Positions 26,924-37,625 of a stretch of DNA of 60,531 bases are shown here, one piece after another. The stretch lies in the NCBI RefSeq assembly GCF_001667375.1, contig NZ_LZIN01000058.1, forward strand, positions 1 through 60,531. Reading direction: 5' to 3'. Position 1 is the stretch's first letter, and the number at the start of each line of letters is the position of its first letter. A program made the translations under genes and the position numbers. Under the pieces are notes generated by a model. The model made no database searches and was not told the DNA's origin. It was given only the letters and a program-made list of their open reading frames with translations. Origin of the DNA: Mycolicibacter sinensis. GTDB lineage: Bacteria > Actinomycetota > Actinomycetes > Mycobacteriales > Mycobacteriaceae.

Positions 26924-27496
26924 TCAGTTGGGCTTCCAGTCCGGCAGCAGTCCGGCGGCCCGGACCTCCGCCAGCGACGGTGCGTCGCGGTCCCGCGCGG
27001 AGAGCACCAGCGGGTGATCGGCCGGCCAGTCGATGCCGATCGCCGGGTCGGTGGCGCAGATGGTGTGTTCGCGCTGCGGGTCGTAGCCGGCCGAGCACAG
27101 GTACATCACCGTCGAATCATCGTGCAGCGCCAGGAATCCGTGGGCCAAGCCGGCCGCCAGGTAGATCGACCGGCGGTTCTGGGTGTCCAGCAGCACCGAA
27201 TCCCACTGCCCGTATGTCGGTGAGCCGACCCGGATATCGACGACGACGTCGAAGACCGCCCCCGACACGCAGGTGACGTATTTGGCCTGCCCGGGCGGCA
27301 CCTCGGCGAAGTGCAGGCCGCGCAACACACCGGCCCGCGACACCGAGCAGTTGGCCTGGCGCACGTCGAAGCGGTGCCCGGCGAAGGCGGTGAACTCTTC
27401 GTCGGTAAACCACTCGAAGAACACGCCGCGGTCATCGGCGTGCTGGGTCGGGGTGAGCTCGAAGGCTCCGGGGACGGCCAGTTCGCGGAACGCCAC
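26924..27496 (-). CDS. rmlC: dTDP-4-dehydrorhamnose 3,5-epimerase
   Basis: 190 residues, cupin fold, third step of dTDP-L-rhamnose synthesis. dTDP-rhamnose supplies the rhamnosyl residue linking mycobacterial peptidoglycan to arabinogalactan. RGLHFAEVPPGQAKYVTCV contains the catalytic His, and DVVVDIRVGSPTYGQW and LAHGFLALHDDSTVMYLCS are family motifs. The GTG start is 1 base after the rmlB stop. Slightly shorter than Mtb RmlC (about 202 residues). Confidence 0.95.
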   Translation of the reverse strand: MAFRELAVPGAFELTPTQHADDRGVFFEWFTDEEFTAFAGHRFDVRQANCSVSRAGVLRGLHFAEVPPGQAKYVTCVSGAVFDVVVDIRVGSPTYGQWDSVLLDTQNRRSIYLAAGLAHGFLALHDDSTVMYLCSAGYDPQREHTICATDPAIGIDWPADHPLVLSARDRDAPSLAEVRAAGLLPDWKPN

Positions 27497-27497
27497 G

Positions 27498-28502
<1,005 letters not shown>

Positions 28503-28524
28503 CTAGCGGTGGCGGGGGCGCCCC

Positions 28525-29388
28525 TCAGTCGCGCGGTGTCAGCCCCAGCGGCCCGGCGAGCTCCGTCAGCGTTGGAAGCAGCTGCTTCCAGCCGCCCAGC
28601 ACCTGGATCGTCACCTGGTCGGCGCCGGCCGCCAGATGCTCACCCAACCGGGCGGCGACGTCCTCGGCCGTGCCGTGCGCCACCACCGCATCGATCAGCC
28701 GGTCGCTGCCGGGCGCACGCACGTCGCGGTCGCCGAAGCCAAGCCGGTGCCAGTTGTTGACGTAGTTCGACAGGCCTAGATAGAAGCCGACCGCGTCGCG
28801 TCCGGCGGCGCGCGCGGCCGCGGCATCCGTCGACAGCACCACCTTGTGCTCGGGCGCCAGGAACACCGAGGGCCCGATCAGCTCGCGGGCTGTTCCGGTG
28901 TGCTCCGGGGTGGTCAGGTAGGGATGCGCCCCGGCGCTGCGCTCGGCCGCCAGCTGCAGCACCTTGGGGCCCAGCGCGGCCAGCACCCGGCGGCTGGTCG
29001 GTACCCCGTCGGCGTCCAGGGCGTCCAGATAGTCCGTCAAGGTCCGATAGGGGCTGCGGTACTCGGCGGTGGCTTCGGAGTGACCGACGCCGACGCCGAG
29101 CAGAAACCGGCCGGGGTAGGCGTCCTCGATCCGGTGAAACGACTCGGCGACCTGCGCTGCCGGCGCCGACCAGACGTTGACGATCCCGGTCGCCACCTGC
29201 AGCGTCGATGTCGCCGCCAGCAGCGGCTCGACGAACTCCAGCTCAGGCGCCGGCGAGCCGCCCACCCAGATCGCGCCGTAGCCCAGCCGTTCGATCTCGG
29301 TCGCCTGCTCGGGAGTGGGGGATCCGAAGGTCCAAACCGCGTAGCGGCCCATGTCGGGTTTCAGTGAGAGTCCCTCGGTCATGTGCAT
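28525..29388 (-). CDS. Luciferase-like F420-type oxidoreductase (Rv3463-like)
   Basis: 287 residues of LLM class flavin/F420-dependent oxidoreductase. It has [18 protein letters not shown] near the start, [13 protein letters not shown] and a C-terminal TRQVTIQ-like strand (ADQVTIQVL) followed by [13 protein letters not shown]. It is next to rmlBC as in Mtb (Rv3463). Start is ATG 29388; a second ATG two codons on (29382) is equally possible. The substrate is unknown. It is divergent from infA. Confidence 0.88.
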
Positions 29389-29652
29389 CCCATCGCTGCG
29401 TGGCGACGGCGGGTGCCGCCTGGAATCAGTGTCTCACCGCCGACGATTTTGGCGACCGGCTGTTCAGCGGGTATCGTGGGACGACGGTGCGGCGTCCGCG
29501 TCGACTCTTGCGTGCCCAGTCTGAGATTCTTGGCGATTCACCTGGAATTTCCTGCCACCGGCCCACGTTCTGTAGTCGTAGTCGATGCTGCGCCGCGGCG
29601 GGCGCATGCACATGCAACAGGTAAGCCAGACACGGAGGATCGCCGGAGAGTA

Positions 29653-29874
29653 ATGGCCAAGAAAGACGGTGCAATCGAGGTCGAGGGCCGCGTGGTCGAG
29701 CCCCTGCCCAATGCGATGTTTCGCATTGAGCTGGAGAATGGTCACAAGGTGCTCGCCCACATCAGCGGCAAGATGCGGCAGCACTACATCCGTATCCTGC
29801 CGGAAGACCGGGTGGTCGTGGAGTTGTCTCCCTACGACCTGTCCCGCGGACGCATCGTCTACCGGTACAAGTGA
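29653..29874 (+). CDS. infA: Translation initiation factor IF-1
   Basis: 73 residues, single S1/OB-fold domain that occupies the A site during initiation. It starts [18 protein letters not shown] and ends [15 protein letters not shown], matching the near-invariant actinobacterial IF-1. GGAGAG lies just upstream. A longer upstream in-frame extension covers non-coding leader. It is first in infA-rpmJ-rpsM-rpsK-rpsD-rpoA-rplQ-truA. Confidence 0.98.
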
Positions 29875-29931
29875 TCCCCCGATAGCGCCACCCGTACGTC
29901 AACCAGCGATGAGAACAGGACCACAGCAGCC

Positions 29932-30045
29932 GTGAAGGTGAACCCCAGCGTCAAGCCGATCTGCGACAAGTGCAGGGTGATCCGTCGGCACGGCCGGGTC
30001 ATGGTGATCTGCTCCGACCCGCGCCACAAGCAGCGTCAGGGCTAG
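29932..30045 (+). CDS. rpmJ: Ribosomal protein L36 (bL36)
   Basis: 37 residues starting [19 protein letters not shown] and ending [11 protein letters not shown]. The zinc-binding C-x2-C-x12-C-x4-H set is complete (C11, C14, C27, H32), so this is the C+ form. A GTG start. The gene is 57 bases after infA. Confidence 0.97.
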
Positions 30046-30234
30046 CCATCGCCGGGCTCAGTCCCCGCAGACCACAACTGAATGCAGACCTCCCAGTACC
30101 AGTGAGCGGCTGGCATCTTTTCCAGATGGGCCAGCTCACACACGCCCGGATCGGAGGCCGGGCCCCGGAGTTTTCGGCCGGGAACGGGCTGGGATCACAA
30201 CCTCCGCAACGAAGATGAAAGGGGCATGCCCCCC

Positions 30235-30609
30235 ATGGCTCGACTTGTGGGCGTCGACCTGCCGCGCGATAAGCGCATGGAGATCGCGCTGACCTATATC
30301 TACGGCATCGGCCGTACCCGCGCAGGCGAAATCCTGGCCGCGACCGGTATCGACAAGGACCAGCGCAGCAAGGACCTCACCGACGACCAGCTCACCCAGT
30401 TGCGTGACTACATCGAGCGCAATCTGAAGGTTGAGGGCGACCTGCGCCGCGAGGTGCAGGCCGACATCCGTCGCAAGATCGAAATCGGCTGCTACCAGGG
30501 CCTGCGGCACCGTCGCGGCCTGCCGGTGCGCGGCCAGCGGACCAAGACCAACGCGCGCACCCGCAAGGGCCCCAAGCGCACCATCGCCGGTAAGAAGAAG
30601 GCCAGGTAA
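30235..30609 (+). CDS. rpsM: 30S ribosomal protein S13 (uS13)
   Basis: 124 residues starting [19 protein letters not shown] and ending [13 protein letters not shown], as in Mtb. The helix-hairpin-helix [18 protein letters not shown] and the basic tail [18 protein letters not shown] contact 16S rRNA and tRNA. AAAGGGG at 30218-30224 is well spaced for the ATG at 30235, not the upstream ATG at 30226. A 189-base leader with no gene separates it from rpmJ. Confidence 0.98.
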   Translation: MARLVGVDLPRDKRMEIALTYIYGIGRTRAGEILAATGIDKDQRSKDLTDDQLTQLRDYIERNLKVEGDLRREVQADIRRKIEIGCYQGLRHRRGLPVRGQRTKTNARTRKGPKRTIAGKKKAR

Positions 30610-30614
30610 GACCC

Positions 30615-31025
30615 ATGGCGACGAAGAAAGCGACCGGGCCCAAGAAGGGCCAGAAGACTCGGCGGCGGGAAAAGAAGAACGTCCCGCATGGTGCCGCGCA
30701 CATCAAGAGCACCTTCAACAACACGATCGTGACGATCACCGACCCGCAGGGCAATGTCATCGCCTGGGCGTCGTCGGGTCACGTCGGGTTCAAGGGCTCG
30801 CGTAAGTCCACTCCGTTCGCCGCGCAGCTGGCCGCCGAGAACGCCGCCCGCAAGGCGCAGGAGCACGGCGTGAAGAAGGTCGACGTGTTCGTGAAGGGCC
30901 CGGGCTCGGGCCGCGAGACCGCGATCCGTTCGCTGCAGGCTGCCGGCCTGGAGGTCGGCGCGATTTCCGACGTCACACCGCAGCCGCACAACGGCTGCCG
31001 TCCGCCCAAGCGGCGCCGGGTCTAG
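30615..31025 (+). CDS. rpsK: 30S ribosomal protein S11 (uS11)
   Basis: 136 residues (Mtb 139). Conserved features are [35 protein letters not shown], and the C-terminal [13 protein letters not shown]. It is 5 bases after rpsM and 15 bases before rpsD. The protein binds the platform of the small subunit next to the mRNA exit. Confidence 0.98.
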   Translation: MATKKATGPKKGQKTRRREKKNVPHGAAHIKSTFNNTIVTITDPQGNVIAWASSGHVGFKGSRKSTPFAAQLAAENAARKAQEHGVKKVDVFVKGPGSGRETAIRSLQAAGLEVGAISDVTPQPHNGCRPPKRRRV

Positions 31026-31040
31026 GAGGACTGAAAAAAG

Positions 31041-31646
31041 ATGGCTCGTTACACCGGACCCGCAACCCGCAAGTCCCGCCGGCTGGGCGTCGACCTCATC
31101 GGCGGTGACCAGGCATTCGAGAAGCGGCCCTACCCGCCCGGCCAGCACGGCCGCGCGCGGATCAAGGAAAGCGAATACCGGCTGCAGCTGCAGGAGAAGC
31201 AGAAGGCGCGCTTCACCTACGGCGTGATGGAGAAGCAGTTCCGCCGCTACTACGAAGAAGCGGTGCGCCGCGGCGGCAAGACCGGCGAGGAACTGCTGCG
31301 CATCCTGGAGAGCCGGCTGGACAACGTGGTCTACCGCGCCGGCCTGGCCCGCACCCGTCGGATGGCCCGCCAGCTGGTCAGCCACGGCCACTTCACCGTC
31401 AACGGGGTGAAGGTCGACGTGCCCAGCTACCAGGTGTCGCAGTACGACATCATCGACGTCAAGGACAAGTCGATCAACACGGTGCCGTTCCAGATCTCCC
31501 GGGAGACCGCGGGCGACCGCCCGATCCCGGGCTGGCTGCAGGTGGTCGGGGAGCGGCAGCGCATTCTGGTCCACCAGCTGCCCGAGCGTGCCCAGATCCA
31601 GGTTCCGCTCGCCGAGCAGCTGATCGTCGAGTTCTACTCGAAGTAA
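31041..31646 (+). CDS. rpsD: 30S ribosomal protein S4 (uS4)
   Basis: 201 residues. The S4 RNA-binding domain (ESRLDNVVYRAGLARTRR, QLVSHGHFTVNGVKVDVPS) is in the C-terminal half. It starts MARYTGPATRKSRRLGVDL. There is no Cys-rich zinc N-terminus, so this is a C- form S4. AGGAGG precedes the ATG. S4 often regulates alpha-operon translation in other bacteria; no such site was identified here. Confidence 0.98.
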   Translation: MARYTGPATRKSRRLGVDLIGGDQAFEKRPYPPGQHGRARIKESEYRLQLQEKQKARFTYGVMEKQFRRYYEEAVRRGGKTGEELLRILESRLDNVVYRAGLARTRRMARQLVSHGHFTVNGVKVDVPSYQVSQYDIIDVKDKSINTVPFQISRETAGDRPIPGWLQVVGERQRILVHQLPERAQIQVPLAEQLIVEFYSK

Positions 31647-31711
31647 CACGCCTGTACCAACCGGTGCAGGACTTGACCGGCATCAAATAGCGGGTGCCGA
31701 GAAGGAGATAG

Positions 31712-32761
<1,050 letters not shown>

Positions 32762-32770
32762 ACGCCCAAC

Positions 32771-32815
32771 CTCTCGCAAGAGAGCCGTCCCGGCCCTACC
32801 TGATACGGGGGCCGG
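32771..32815 (+). promoter_or_regulatory. Two short hairpins between rpoA and rplQ
   Basis: CTCTC-GCAA-GAGAG (32771-32784) has a GNRA-like loop. CCGGCCC (32790-32796) pairs with GGGCCGG (32809-32815). No T-run follows, so full termination is not expected; an attenuator or RNase-processing site is possible. Confidence 0.45.
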
Positions 32816-32836
32816 CCCCATTTAGGAGAAGTCGCA

Positions 32837-33379
32837 ATGCCCAAGCCCACCAAGGGTCCCCGTCTCGGGGGGTCGTCCTCGCACCAGAAGGCGCTGCTGG
32901 CCAACCTGGCCACGTCGCTGTTCACCCACGGCCGGATCAAGACGACCGAGCCCAAGGCGCGGGCATTGCGGCCGTACGCCGAGAAGCTGATCACCCACGC
33001 CAAGAAGGGCACGCTGCACAACCGGCGTGAGGTGCTCAAGAAGATCCGCGACAAGGACGTGGTGCACTCGCTGTTCGCCGAGATCGCCCCGCACTTCGCG
33101 GACCGCAACGGCGGCTACACCCGCATCATCAAGGTCGAGGCGCGTCAGGGCGACAACGCCCCGATGGCCGTGATCGAGCTGGTCCGGGAGAAGACGGTGA
33201 CGTCGGAGGCCGAGAAGGCGCGCAAGGCCCCTAAGGCTGCCAAGAGCGAGAAGGCCGCCGAGAAGCCAGCCGAGAAGGTCGAGGAGAAGCCCGCCGAGGC
33301 TACCGAGGCCGAGAAGGTAGCGGAGCCGGCCGCTGAGGCCGAGGCTCCCGAGGCCACCGAAGCCACTGACGAGTCCTGA
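32837..33379 (+). CDS. rplQ: 50S ribosomal protein L17 (bL17)
   Basis: 180 residues. The folded part is [20 protein letters not shown] through APMAVIELV, about 120 residues. The C-terminal 60 residues are a low-complexity Lys/Glu/Ala/Pro tail ([17 protein letters not shown]), typical of mycobacterial L17. AGGAGAAG precedes the ATG. The tail region overlaps the frame used by truA. Confidence 0.98.
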   Translation: MPKPTKGPRLGGSSSHQKALLANLATSLFTHGRIKTTEPKARALRPYAEKLITHAKKGTLHNRREVLKKIRDKDVVHSLFAEIAPHFADRNGGYTRIIKVEARQGDNAPMAVIELVREKTVTSEAEKARKAPKAAKSEKAAEKPAEKVEEKPAEATEAEKVAEPAAEAEAPEATEATDES

Positions 33380-34223
33380 GTCCGGGGCCGAAGTTCGGCT
33401 TCGGCTCGACATCGCCTACGACGGCACCGATTTCGCCGGGTGGGCGGTACAGAACGGACAGCGCACCGTCGCCGGCGTTCTCGAAGAGACGCTGGCGACG
33501 GTGTTTCGCGTTCCGGTGCGATTGTTCGCCGCGGGGCGTACCGACACCGGCGTGCACGCCACCGGGCAGGTCGCCCACATCGACATCCCGGGATCGGCAC
33601 TGGCGCACGTCTATTCGCGTGGGCAGCGGCCCGGCGAGCCGGAATTCCTGGCACTGACACGGCGATTGGCGCGTTTCCTGCCGGCCGATGTCCGGGTGCT
33701 GCGCGTGGTGCGGGCGGCGCCCGATTTCGACGCGCGGTTCTCGGCGCTGCGGCGCCACTACGTCTACCGGCTCTCGACCGCGCCTTACGGGGTGGTGCCG
33801 CAGCTGGCGCGCTACGTCACAGCCTGGCCGCGCCCGCTGGATATCGAGGCGATGGGGCAGGCGTCGCGGGGGCTGTTGGGGCTCAACGATTTCGCGGCGT
33901 TCTGCCGCCATCGGGCGGGCGCCACCACCATTCGTGATCTGCAGAGGCTGGACTGGGAGCGTGAGGGTGATCTGGTCACCGCGCACGTCAGCGCCGACGC
34001 GTTCTGCTGGTCGATGGTTCGCTCGCTGGTCGGGGCGGTGCTCGCGGTCGGTGAGCACCGGCGCAGCGCCACCTGGTGCGCCGACCTGCTGAACGCTGAG
34101 CGCCGGTCCAGTGATTTCACCGCCGCGCCGGCGCGGGGCCTGACCCTGGTCGGGGTCGACTACCCGCCGGACGACCAATTGGCGGCGCGCAGCGTCGTCA
34201 CCCGGGATATTCGCACTCGCTAG
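33366..34223 (+). CDS. truA: tRNA pseudouridine synthase A, with no canonical start codon
   Basis: About 285 residues. It makes pseudouridine at tRNA positions 38-40. Conserved parts are [35 protein letters not shown] with the catalytic Asp, [14 protein letters not shown] and [18 protein letters not shown]. The last in-frame stop upstream is at 33318-33320. From 33321 to 33500 there is no ATG, GTG or TTG in this frame. The first GTG, at 33501, would remove the conserved DGTDFAGW strand. CTG 33366 (and ATC 33411) are the only near-cognate candidates; 33366 is used here as a provisional start. The frame overlaps the end of rplQ. Confidence 0.8.
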   Translation: MTSPESGAEVRLRLDIAYDGTDFAGWAVQNGQRTVAGVLEETLATVFRVPVRLFAAGRTDTGVHATGQVAHIDIPGSALAHVYSRGQRPGEPEFLALTRRLARFLPADVRVLRVVRAAPDFDARFSALRRHYVYRLSTAPYGVVPQLARYVTAWPRPLDIEAMGQASRGLLGLNDFAAFCRHRAGATTIRDLQRLDWEREGDLVTAHVSADAFCWSMVRSLVGAVLAVGEHRRSATWCADLLNAERRSSDFTAAPARGLTLVGVDYPPDDQLAARSVVTRDIRTR

Positions 34224-34227
34224 ACGG

Positions 34228-34285
34228 TCGAGTGTGCGGTTTGGGTCGCAGAAACGGGACTTCGGCAACCAAACTGCACAGTCGA
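34228..34285. terminator. Imperfect bidirectional hairpin between truA and the cutinase cluster
   Basis: Arms at 34228-34246 and 34267-34285 pair at 16 of 19 positions (one of the other three is a G-T wobble) across the short gap between the convergent truA and cutinase genes. The position is right for a shared terminator; T-runs are weak. Confidence 0.55.
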
Positions 34286-34294
34286 GCAACCGGG

Positions 34295-34924
34295 CTACAG
34301 CAGTCCGGCGACGAAAGCCGCGGCCTGATTGGTCATGCTGGGCGTGTAGCCGGAGTGGGCGGCGAAGTTGCGTCCGGGGGAGCAGACCGGGTCGCCGTCG
34401 GTGCACAGGTCGATCGTCTTGAACCCGTAGCCGGGGCTGTTCGTCAGCGGCTGCCCGATCTTGTTGGACGGGTTGCCGAACACCGCGATCGCCGCGACGT
34501 GGTCGGCGGCCTCGGGCGGCAGCGGCGCGGTGAACCCGAAGCCGGGCACCGGCGCGGCGGCCACCACGTCGATGACGGCCGCGCCCTGCGAGTACCCCCC
34601 GAGAACCAGCCGGGTGCCCGGGCAGTTCTCCACCATCCACATCACGTGGCCGCTGGCGTCGTTGGCGCCGTCGGCGGCCCGGCCGAAGTCGTAGCTGGCC
34701 GGGTAGTTCACCGCATAGGTGCCGATCGAGCGGGACGTCTGGCCGCGCAGGGCGCCGACGAAGGCGTTGCCGACGCGGCCCAGGCCCGGCGGCTCATTGG
34801 TGCCCCGCGCGAACACCACCTCGGCGTCCGGACACCCGTCGGCCGAAGCCGTCGACGACGGGACGGGGCTGATCAGCAGGGCTGCGGCCAGGGGGCCGGC
34901 CGCCAGGATGCGGTATGCCTTCAC
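34295..34924 (-). CDS. Cutinase-family secreted esterase 1
   Basis: 209 residues with a signal peptide ([19 protein letters not shown]). The alpha/beta-hydrolase triad is complete: Ser in [14 protein letters not shown], Asp in [13 protein letters not shown] and His in [12 protein letters not shown]. The oxyanion element is [15 protein letters not shown]. Cysteines flank the core as in CFP21/Cut proteins. Members hydrolyse lipid esters or polyesters outside the cell. The GTG start has TACTAT at 34933-34938, 8 bases upstream, suggesting a leaderless mRNA. It is the third of three tandem copies; Mtb has two here (Rv3451, Rv3452). Confidence 0.93.
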   Translation of the reverse strand: MKAYRILAAGPLAAALLISPVPSSTASADGCPDAEVVFARGTNEPPGLGRVGNAFVGALRGQTSRSIGTYAVNYPASYDFGRAADGANDASGHVMWMVENCPGTRLVLGGYSQGAAVIDVVAAAPVPGFGFTAPLPPEAADHVAAIAVFGNPSNKIGQPLTNSPGYGFKTIDLCTDGDPVCSPGRNFAAHSGYTPSMTNQAAAFVAGLL

Positions 34925-34932
34925 AGCGGAGA

Positions 34933-34938
34933 ATAGTA
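34933..34938 (-). promoter_or_regulatory. -10 element of cutinase 1, leaderless geometry
   Basis: TACTAT on the minus strand lies 8 bases before the GTG at 34924. The flanking CGCTGTGAAGGCATACC is shared with cutinase 2. Confidence 0.55.
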
Positions 34939-34991
34939 GCGAAGCAAAGATGATCTAACTAATCCCGGCGGCCCAGTCGCGACGAGCCCGG

Positions 34992-35651
34992 TCAGAGCTT
35001 GCCCATGATGAAGTCGGCGGCCTGGTTGATCATGCCGGCCTCGATATAGGCACCGGCCAGGTGCTGTGGCCAGTTCGCTTCCCAGGTGTTGGGGTCGGCC
35101 GGATTGCAGATCGGGTCGGCGCCGTGGCACAACTCGATGGTCCGGTCGGCGTAGACCGGGCTGAACCGGGTGATCGGCCCGGCCCAGGCGCTGCCGTTGC
35201 CGAACAGCGCGACCGCGGCGATGTGTTCGTCGGCGCCAGGCGGTAGCGGGTTGTTGAACGAGAACACGCTCATCGGGACGGCCAGCACGATGTCACTGAC
35301 CGCCGCGCCCAGCGAGTAGCCGCCGACCACCAATCGGGTGTCCGGGCAGGTCTGCATCATGTGCTGGATGTGGCCGCTCATGTCGTTGGCGCCGCGATCC
35401 ACATCGGCGTCCGCGTCGTAGCGCACCGCATACAGTCCGACGGTGCGGTTGGCCCGCGCGCGTAACGCGCTGACCAAGGCGTTGCCGATTATGCCCGGGC
35501 CTGCCGACTCGAGCCGGCCGCGGGCGAACACCAACTCGACCGGCGGACAGCCGGCCGCCGCCGCCGAGGGAATGACCGTCGGTATCAGCGCGGGAGCTAT
35601 CAAGGACACGGCGAGCAGCACGACCGCGGTCAGGAGCCGGTATGCCTTCAC
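34992..35651 (-). CDS. Cutinase-family secreted esterase 2 (divergent oxyanion region)
   Basis: 219 residues with a signal peptide (VKAYRLLTAVVLLAVSLIA). The triad is present: Ser in VGGYSLGAAVSDIV, Asp in ELCHGADPICNPAD and His in WPQHLAGAYIEAG. However, the usual FARGT(S/N)EPPG is FARGRLESAGPG, so the oxyanion Thr/Ser is Arg, and GYSQG is GYSLG. Activity or substrate may differ from its neighbours. The start is GTG with TACTAT 8 bases upstream. It shares its first residues with cutinase 1, suggesting duplication followed by divergence. Confidence 0.9.
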   Translation of the reverse strand: MKAYRLLTAVVLLAVSLIAPALIPTVIPSAAAAGCPPVELVFARGRLESAGPGIIGNALVSALRARANRTVGLYAVRYDADADVDRGANDMSGHIQHMMQTCPDTRLVVGGYSLGAAVSDIVLAVPMSVFSFNNPLPPGADEHIAAVALFGNGSAWAGPITRFSPVYADRTIELCHGADPICNPADPNTWEANWPQHLAGAYIEAGMINQAADFIMGKL

Positions 35652-35659
35652 AGCGACTG

Positions 35660-35665
35660 ATAGTA
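35660..35665 (-). promoter_or_regulatory. -10 element of cutinase 2, leaderless geometry
   Basis: TACTAT on the minus strand lies 8 bases before the GTG at 35651, the same spacing as in cutinase 1. Confidence 0.55.
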
Positions 35666-35709
35666 GCGCCGTAAAAACTTGACGGGCTAAATAAGAGCGT
35701 CGGTGCAGG

Positions 35710-36414
35710 TCAGCGGACCAGCGGTTCGACGTCGGGCACCGGCCCAGGAGCGCGCAGCCGGCCGGCGATGAAGTTGGCCGCCTGGCTCGTCAGCGCCGGG
35801 ATGTAGCCGTCGGTGTGGTCGGTCCACTCGTTGCCCGGTCCCTCGTGGCAGATTGGGTCACCCGGGTTGCACAGGTCGAGGGCCTTGGCGCCGAACAGGG
35901 CGCTCTGCGCGCTGATCGGGCCGCCGGTGCGGACGGCGGGGTTGCCGAACGCCACCACGGCCACCACCTGGTCGGCGTACTCGGCGGGCAGCTGGCTGCC
36001 CCAGCTGATACCGCCCACCTGGGTGCCGGTGACGATGTCGATCACCGAGGCGCCCTGCGAGTACCCGCCGAGCACCAGCTGGGTGTCCGGGCACACGTCG
36101 GCGGCGGCCTTGACGCGGCGGATCACGTCATTGGCGCCGTCGCCGCCACCCAGCTGCAGCCGGCCGGCGGGGTAGTTGACGCCGTACTCGTCGACCTTCT
36201 TCGAGGTCTGCTGGCGCAGCGAGTCGATCAGCGCGCGACCCACCCGGCCGACGCCGGGCGGCTCGCTGGTGCCGCGGGCGAAGATGACCTCGACGTCGGG
36301 GCAGTCGTAGGCGGCCGCCGACGGGATGGCATCAGGGGCCACGACCGGCACGGTCAGCAGTGCGCCGGCCATCAACGCCGCCGAGAAAATGCTGCTCAAT
36401 CGAACAAAACGCAT
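35710..36414 (-). CDS. Cutinase-family secreted esterase 3
   Basis: 234 residues. The ATG at 36414 gives a signal peptide ([18 protein letters not shown]) and cleavage near AAA-YDCP. The triad is [32 protein letters not shown] and [12 protein letters not shown], with a normal [15 protein letters not shown] oxyanion element. A short Pro-rich tail follows. It is closest by eye to Mtb Cut3 (Rv3451). TACCAT lies 6 bases before the ATG. It is divergent from eccB4 with 107 bases between them. Confidence 0.93.
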   Translation of the reverse strand: MRFVRLSSIFSAALMAGALLTVPVVAPDAIPSAAAYDCPDVEVIFARGTSEPPGVGRVGRALIDSLRQQTSKKVDEYGVNYPAGRLQLGGGDGANDVIRRVKAAADVCPDTQLVLGGYSQGASVIDIVTGTQVGGISWGSQLPAEYADQVVAVVAFGNPAVRTGGPISAQSALFGAKALDLCNPGDPICHEGPGNEWTDHTDGYIPALTSQAANFIAGRLRAPGPVPDVEPLVR

Positions 36415-36420
36415 AGCGGA

Positions 36421-36426
36421 ATGGTA
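36421..36426 (-). promoter_or_regulatory. -10 element of cutinase 3, leaderless geometry
   Basis: TACCAT on the minus strand ends 6 bases before the ATG at 36414. Confidence 0.5.
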
Positions 36427-36521
36427 CCGAAGCCCGATTTCGGCGCGGACGGCCCTGTGGATGGTCGGAGGCCGCCGGGCCGCTGCCGGGGTTAGCGTCG
36501 TCGGCACGGGAACGGGGGCGC

Positions 36522-37625
36522 ATGGCCGGGCGAACGACCACACAGCTACAGCTGCATGCGCACCGATTCAGCGCGCGCCGCATCGAGCGTGCGCTGCGGT
36601 GCGGCCAGGCGGCCGGCGGCCCCGCGCCCGGGCGGGCCGGGCTGGCGCTGGGTTGCCTGCTCAGCGTGATCGTGGCGGCCGGCGCGGTGGTGCTGGCCAT
36701 CGTGCGGCCGCAACCCGGCCTCGGTGACGCGCCGATCCTGCTGGACCGCGCCTCGGGCGCGCTGTATGTCCGGGTCGGCGACACGGTCCATCCGGTGTTC
36801 AACCTCGCCTCGGCCCGCCTGATCGCCGGCCCCGCCGACCCGCGGCCGGTAGCCGGCACCGAGATCGCAAAGGCCCGGCGCGGGCCACCGCTGGGCATCC
36901 CTGGCGTCCCCGGCGCACTCGGCGCAGCGGCGGCCGCGACCGAGACCTGGTCGCTGTGCGATGACCCGGCCGGCACCACCCTGGTCGTCGGGGCCGAACC
37001 GCCGCAATCCGCGCGTATCGACGCCGATGCGGCGGTGCCGGTCAGCGCGGAGTCCACCGCCACGTACCTGGTGCTGCGGGGCCGGCGGATTCCGGTCAAC
37101 CCGGCTGATCCGAGCCTGGAATCCGCAGCGCCGCGGCGGGTCTCGGGTCTGCTGCTCACTGCGCTACCCGAGGCCCCGCCGGCGAAGGAATTCGACGGCC
37201 GCCTCGCCACGTTGCCCGCCGCCGCGGTGACGCTGTGCGCCCATTGGCGTGCCGACGATCCGGTCGGCATCACGCTGTCGGCCGGTGTCGGCCTGCCGCT
37301 GCCGGCGGGCGCGGCGGCAACGGTGCTGGCCCAGGCCGACGGCCTCGGCCCGGCCCTCGATGCGGTCTGGTTGCCGCCGGGCCGCAGTGCCTACGTTCGG
37401 GCCGTCGGTGTGTCTGGTCGCCCAGCTGGTGCCGGCTACCTGATCACCGAGACCGGGGTGCGGTTCACCGTCGACGATGCCGCCGCGGCACGTAGCCTGG
37501 GTCTGCCCGAGACCCCTGCCGGGGTGCCTTGGCCGATGCTCGCCGGGCTGCCGGCCGGCCCGCGGCTCAGTCGGCAGCAGGCGCTGCTGGCCCGCGACGT
37601 CGTGCCACCGCCACCCGGCCGGTGA
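36522..37625 (+). CDS. eccB4: ESX-4 core component EccB4 (shortened)
   Basis: 367 residues, against about 470 in Mtb. The N-terminal [19 protein letters not shown] and a TM at about 44-66 ([21 protein letters not shown]) are followed by the periplasmic part: [52 protein letters not shown] and [14 protein letters not shown]. One large gap relative to the remembered Mtb sequence falls after [14 protein letters not shown], where about 95 residues (a central repeat block) are missing without a frameshift. EccB is part of the ESX membrane complex. It overlaps mycP4 tail to tail by 59 bases. Confidence 0.9.
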   Translation: MAGRTTTQLQLHAHRFSARRIERALRCGQAAGGPAPGRAGLALGCLLSVIVAAGAVVLAIVRPQPGLGDAPILLDRASGALYVRVGDTVHPVFNLASARLIAGPADPRPVAGTEIAKARRGPPLGIPGVPGALGAAAAATETWSLCDDPAGTTLVVGAEPPQSARIDADAAVPVSAESTATYLVLRGRRIPVNPADPSLESAAPRRVSGLLLTALPEAPPAKEFDGRLATLPAAAVTLCAHWRADDPVGITLSAGVGLPLPAGAAATVLAQADGLGPALDAVWLPPGRSAYVRAVGVSGRPAGAGYLITETGVRFTVDDAAAARSLGLPETPAGVPWPMLAGLPAGPRLSRQQALLARDVVPPPPGR

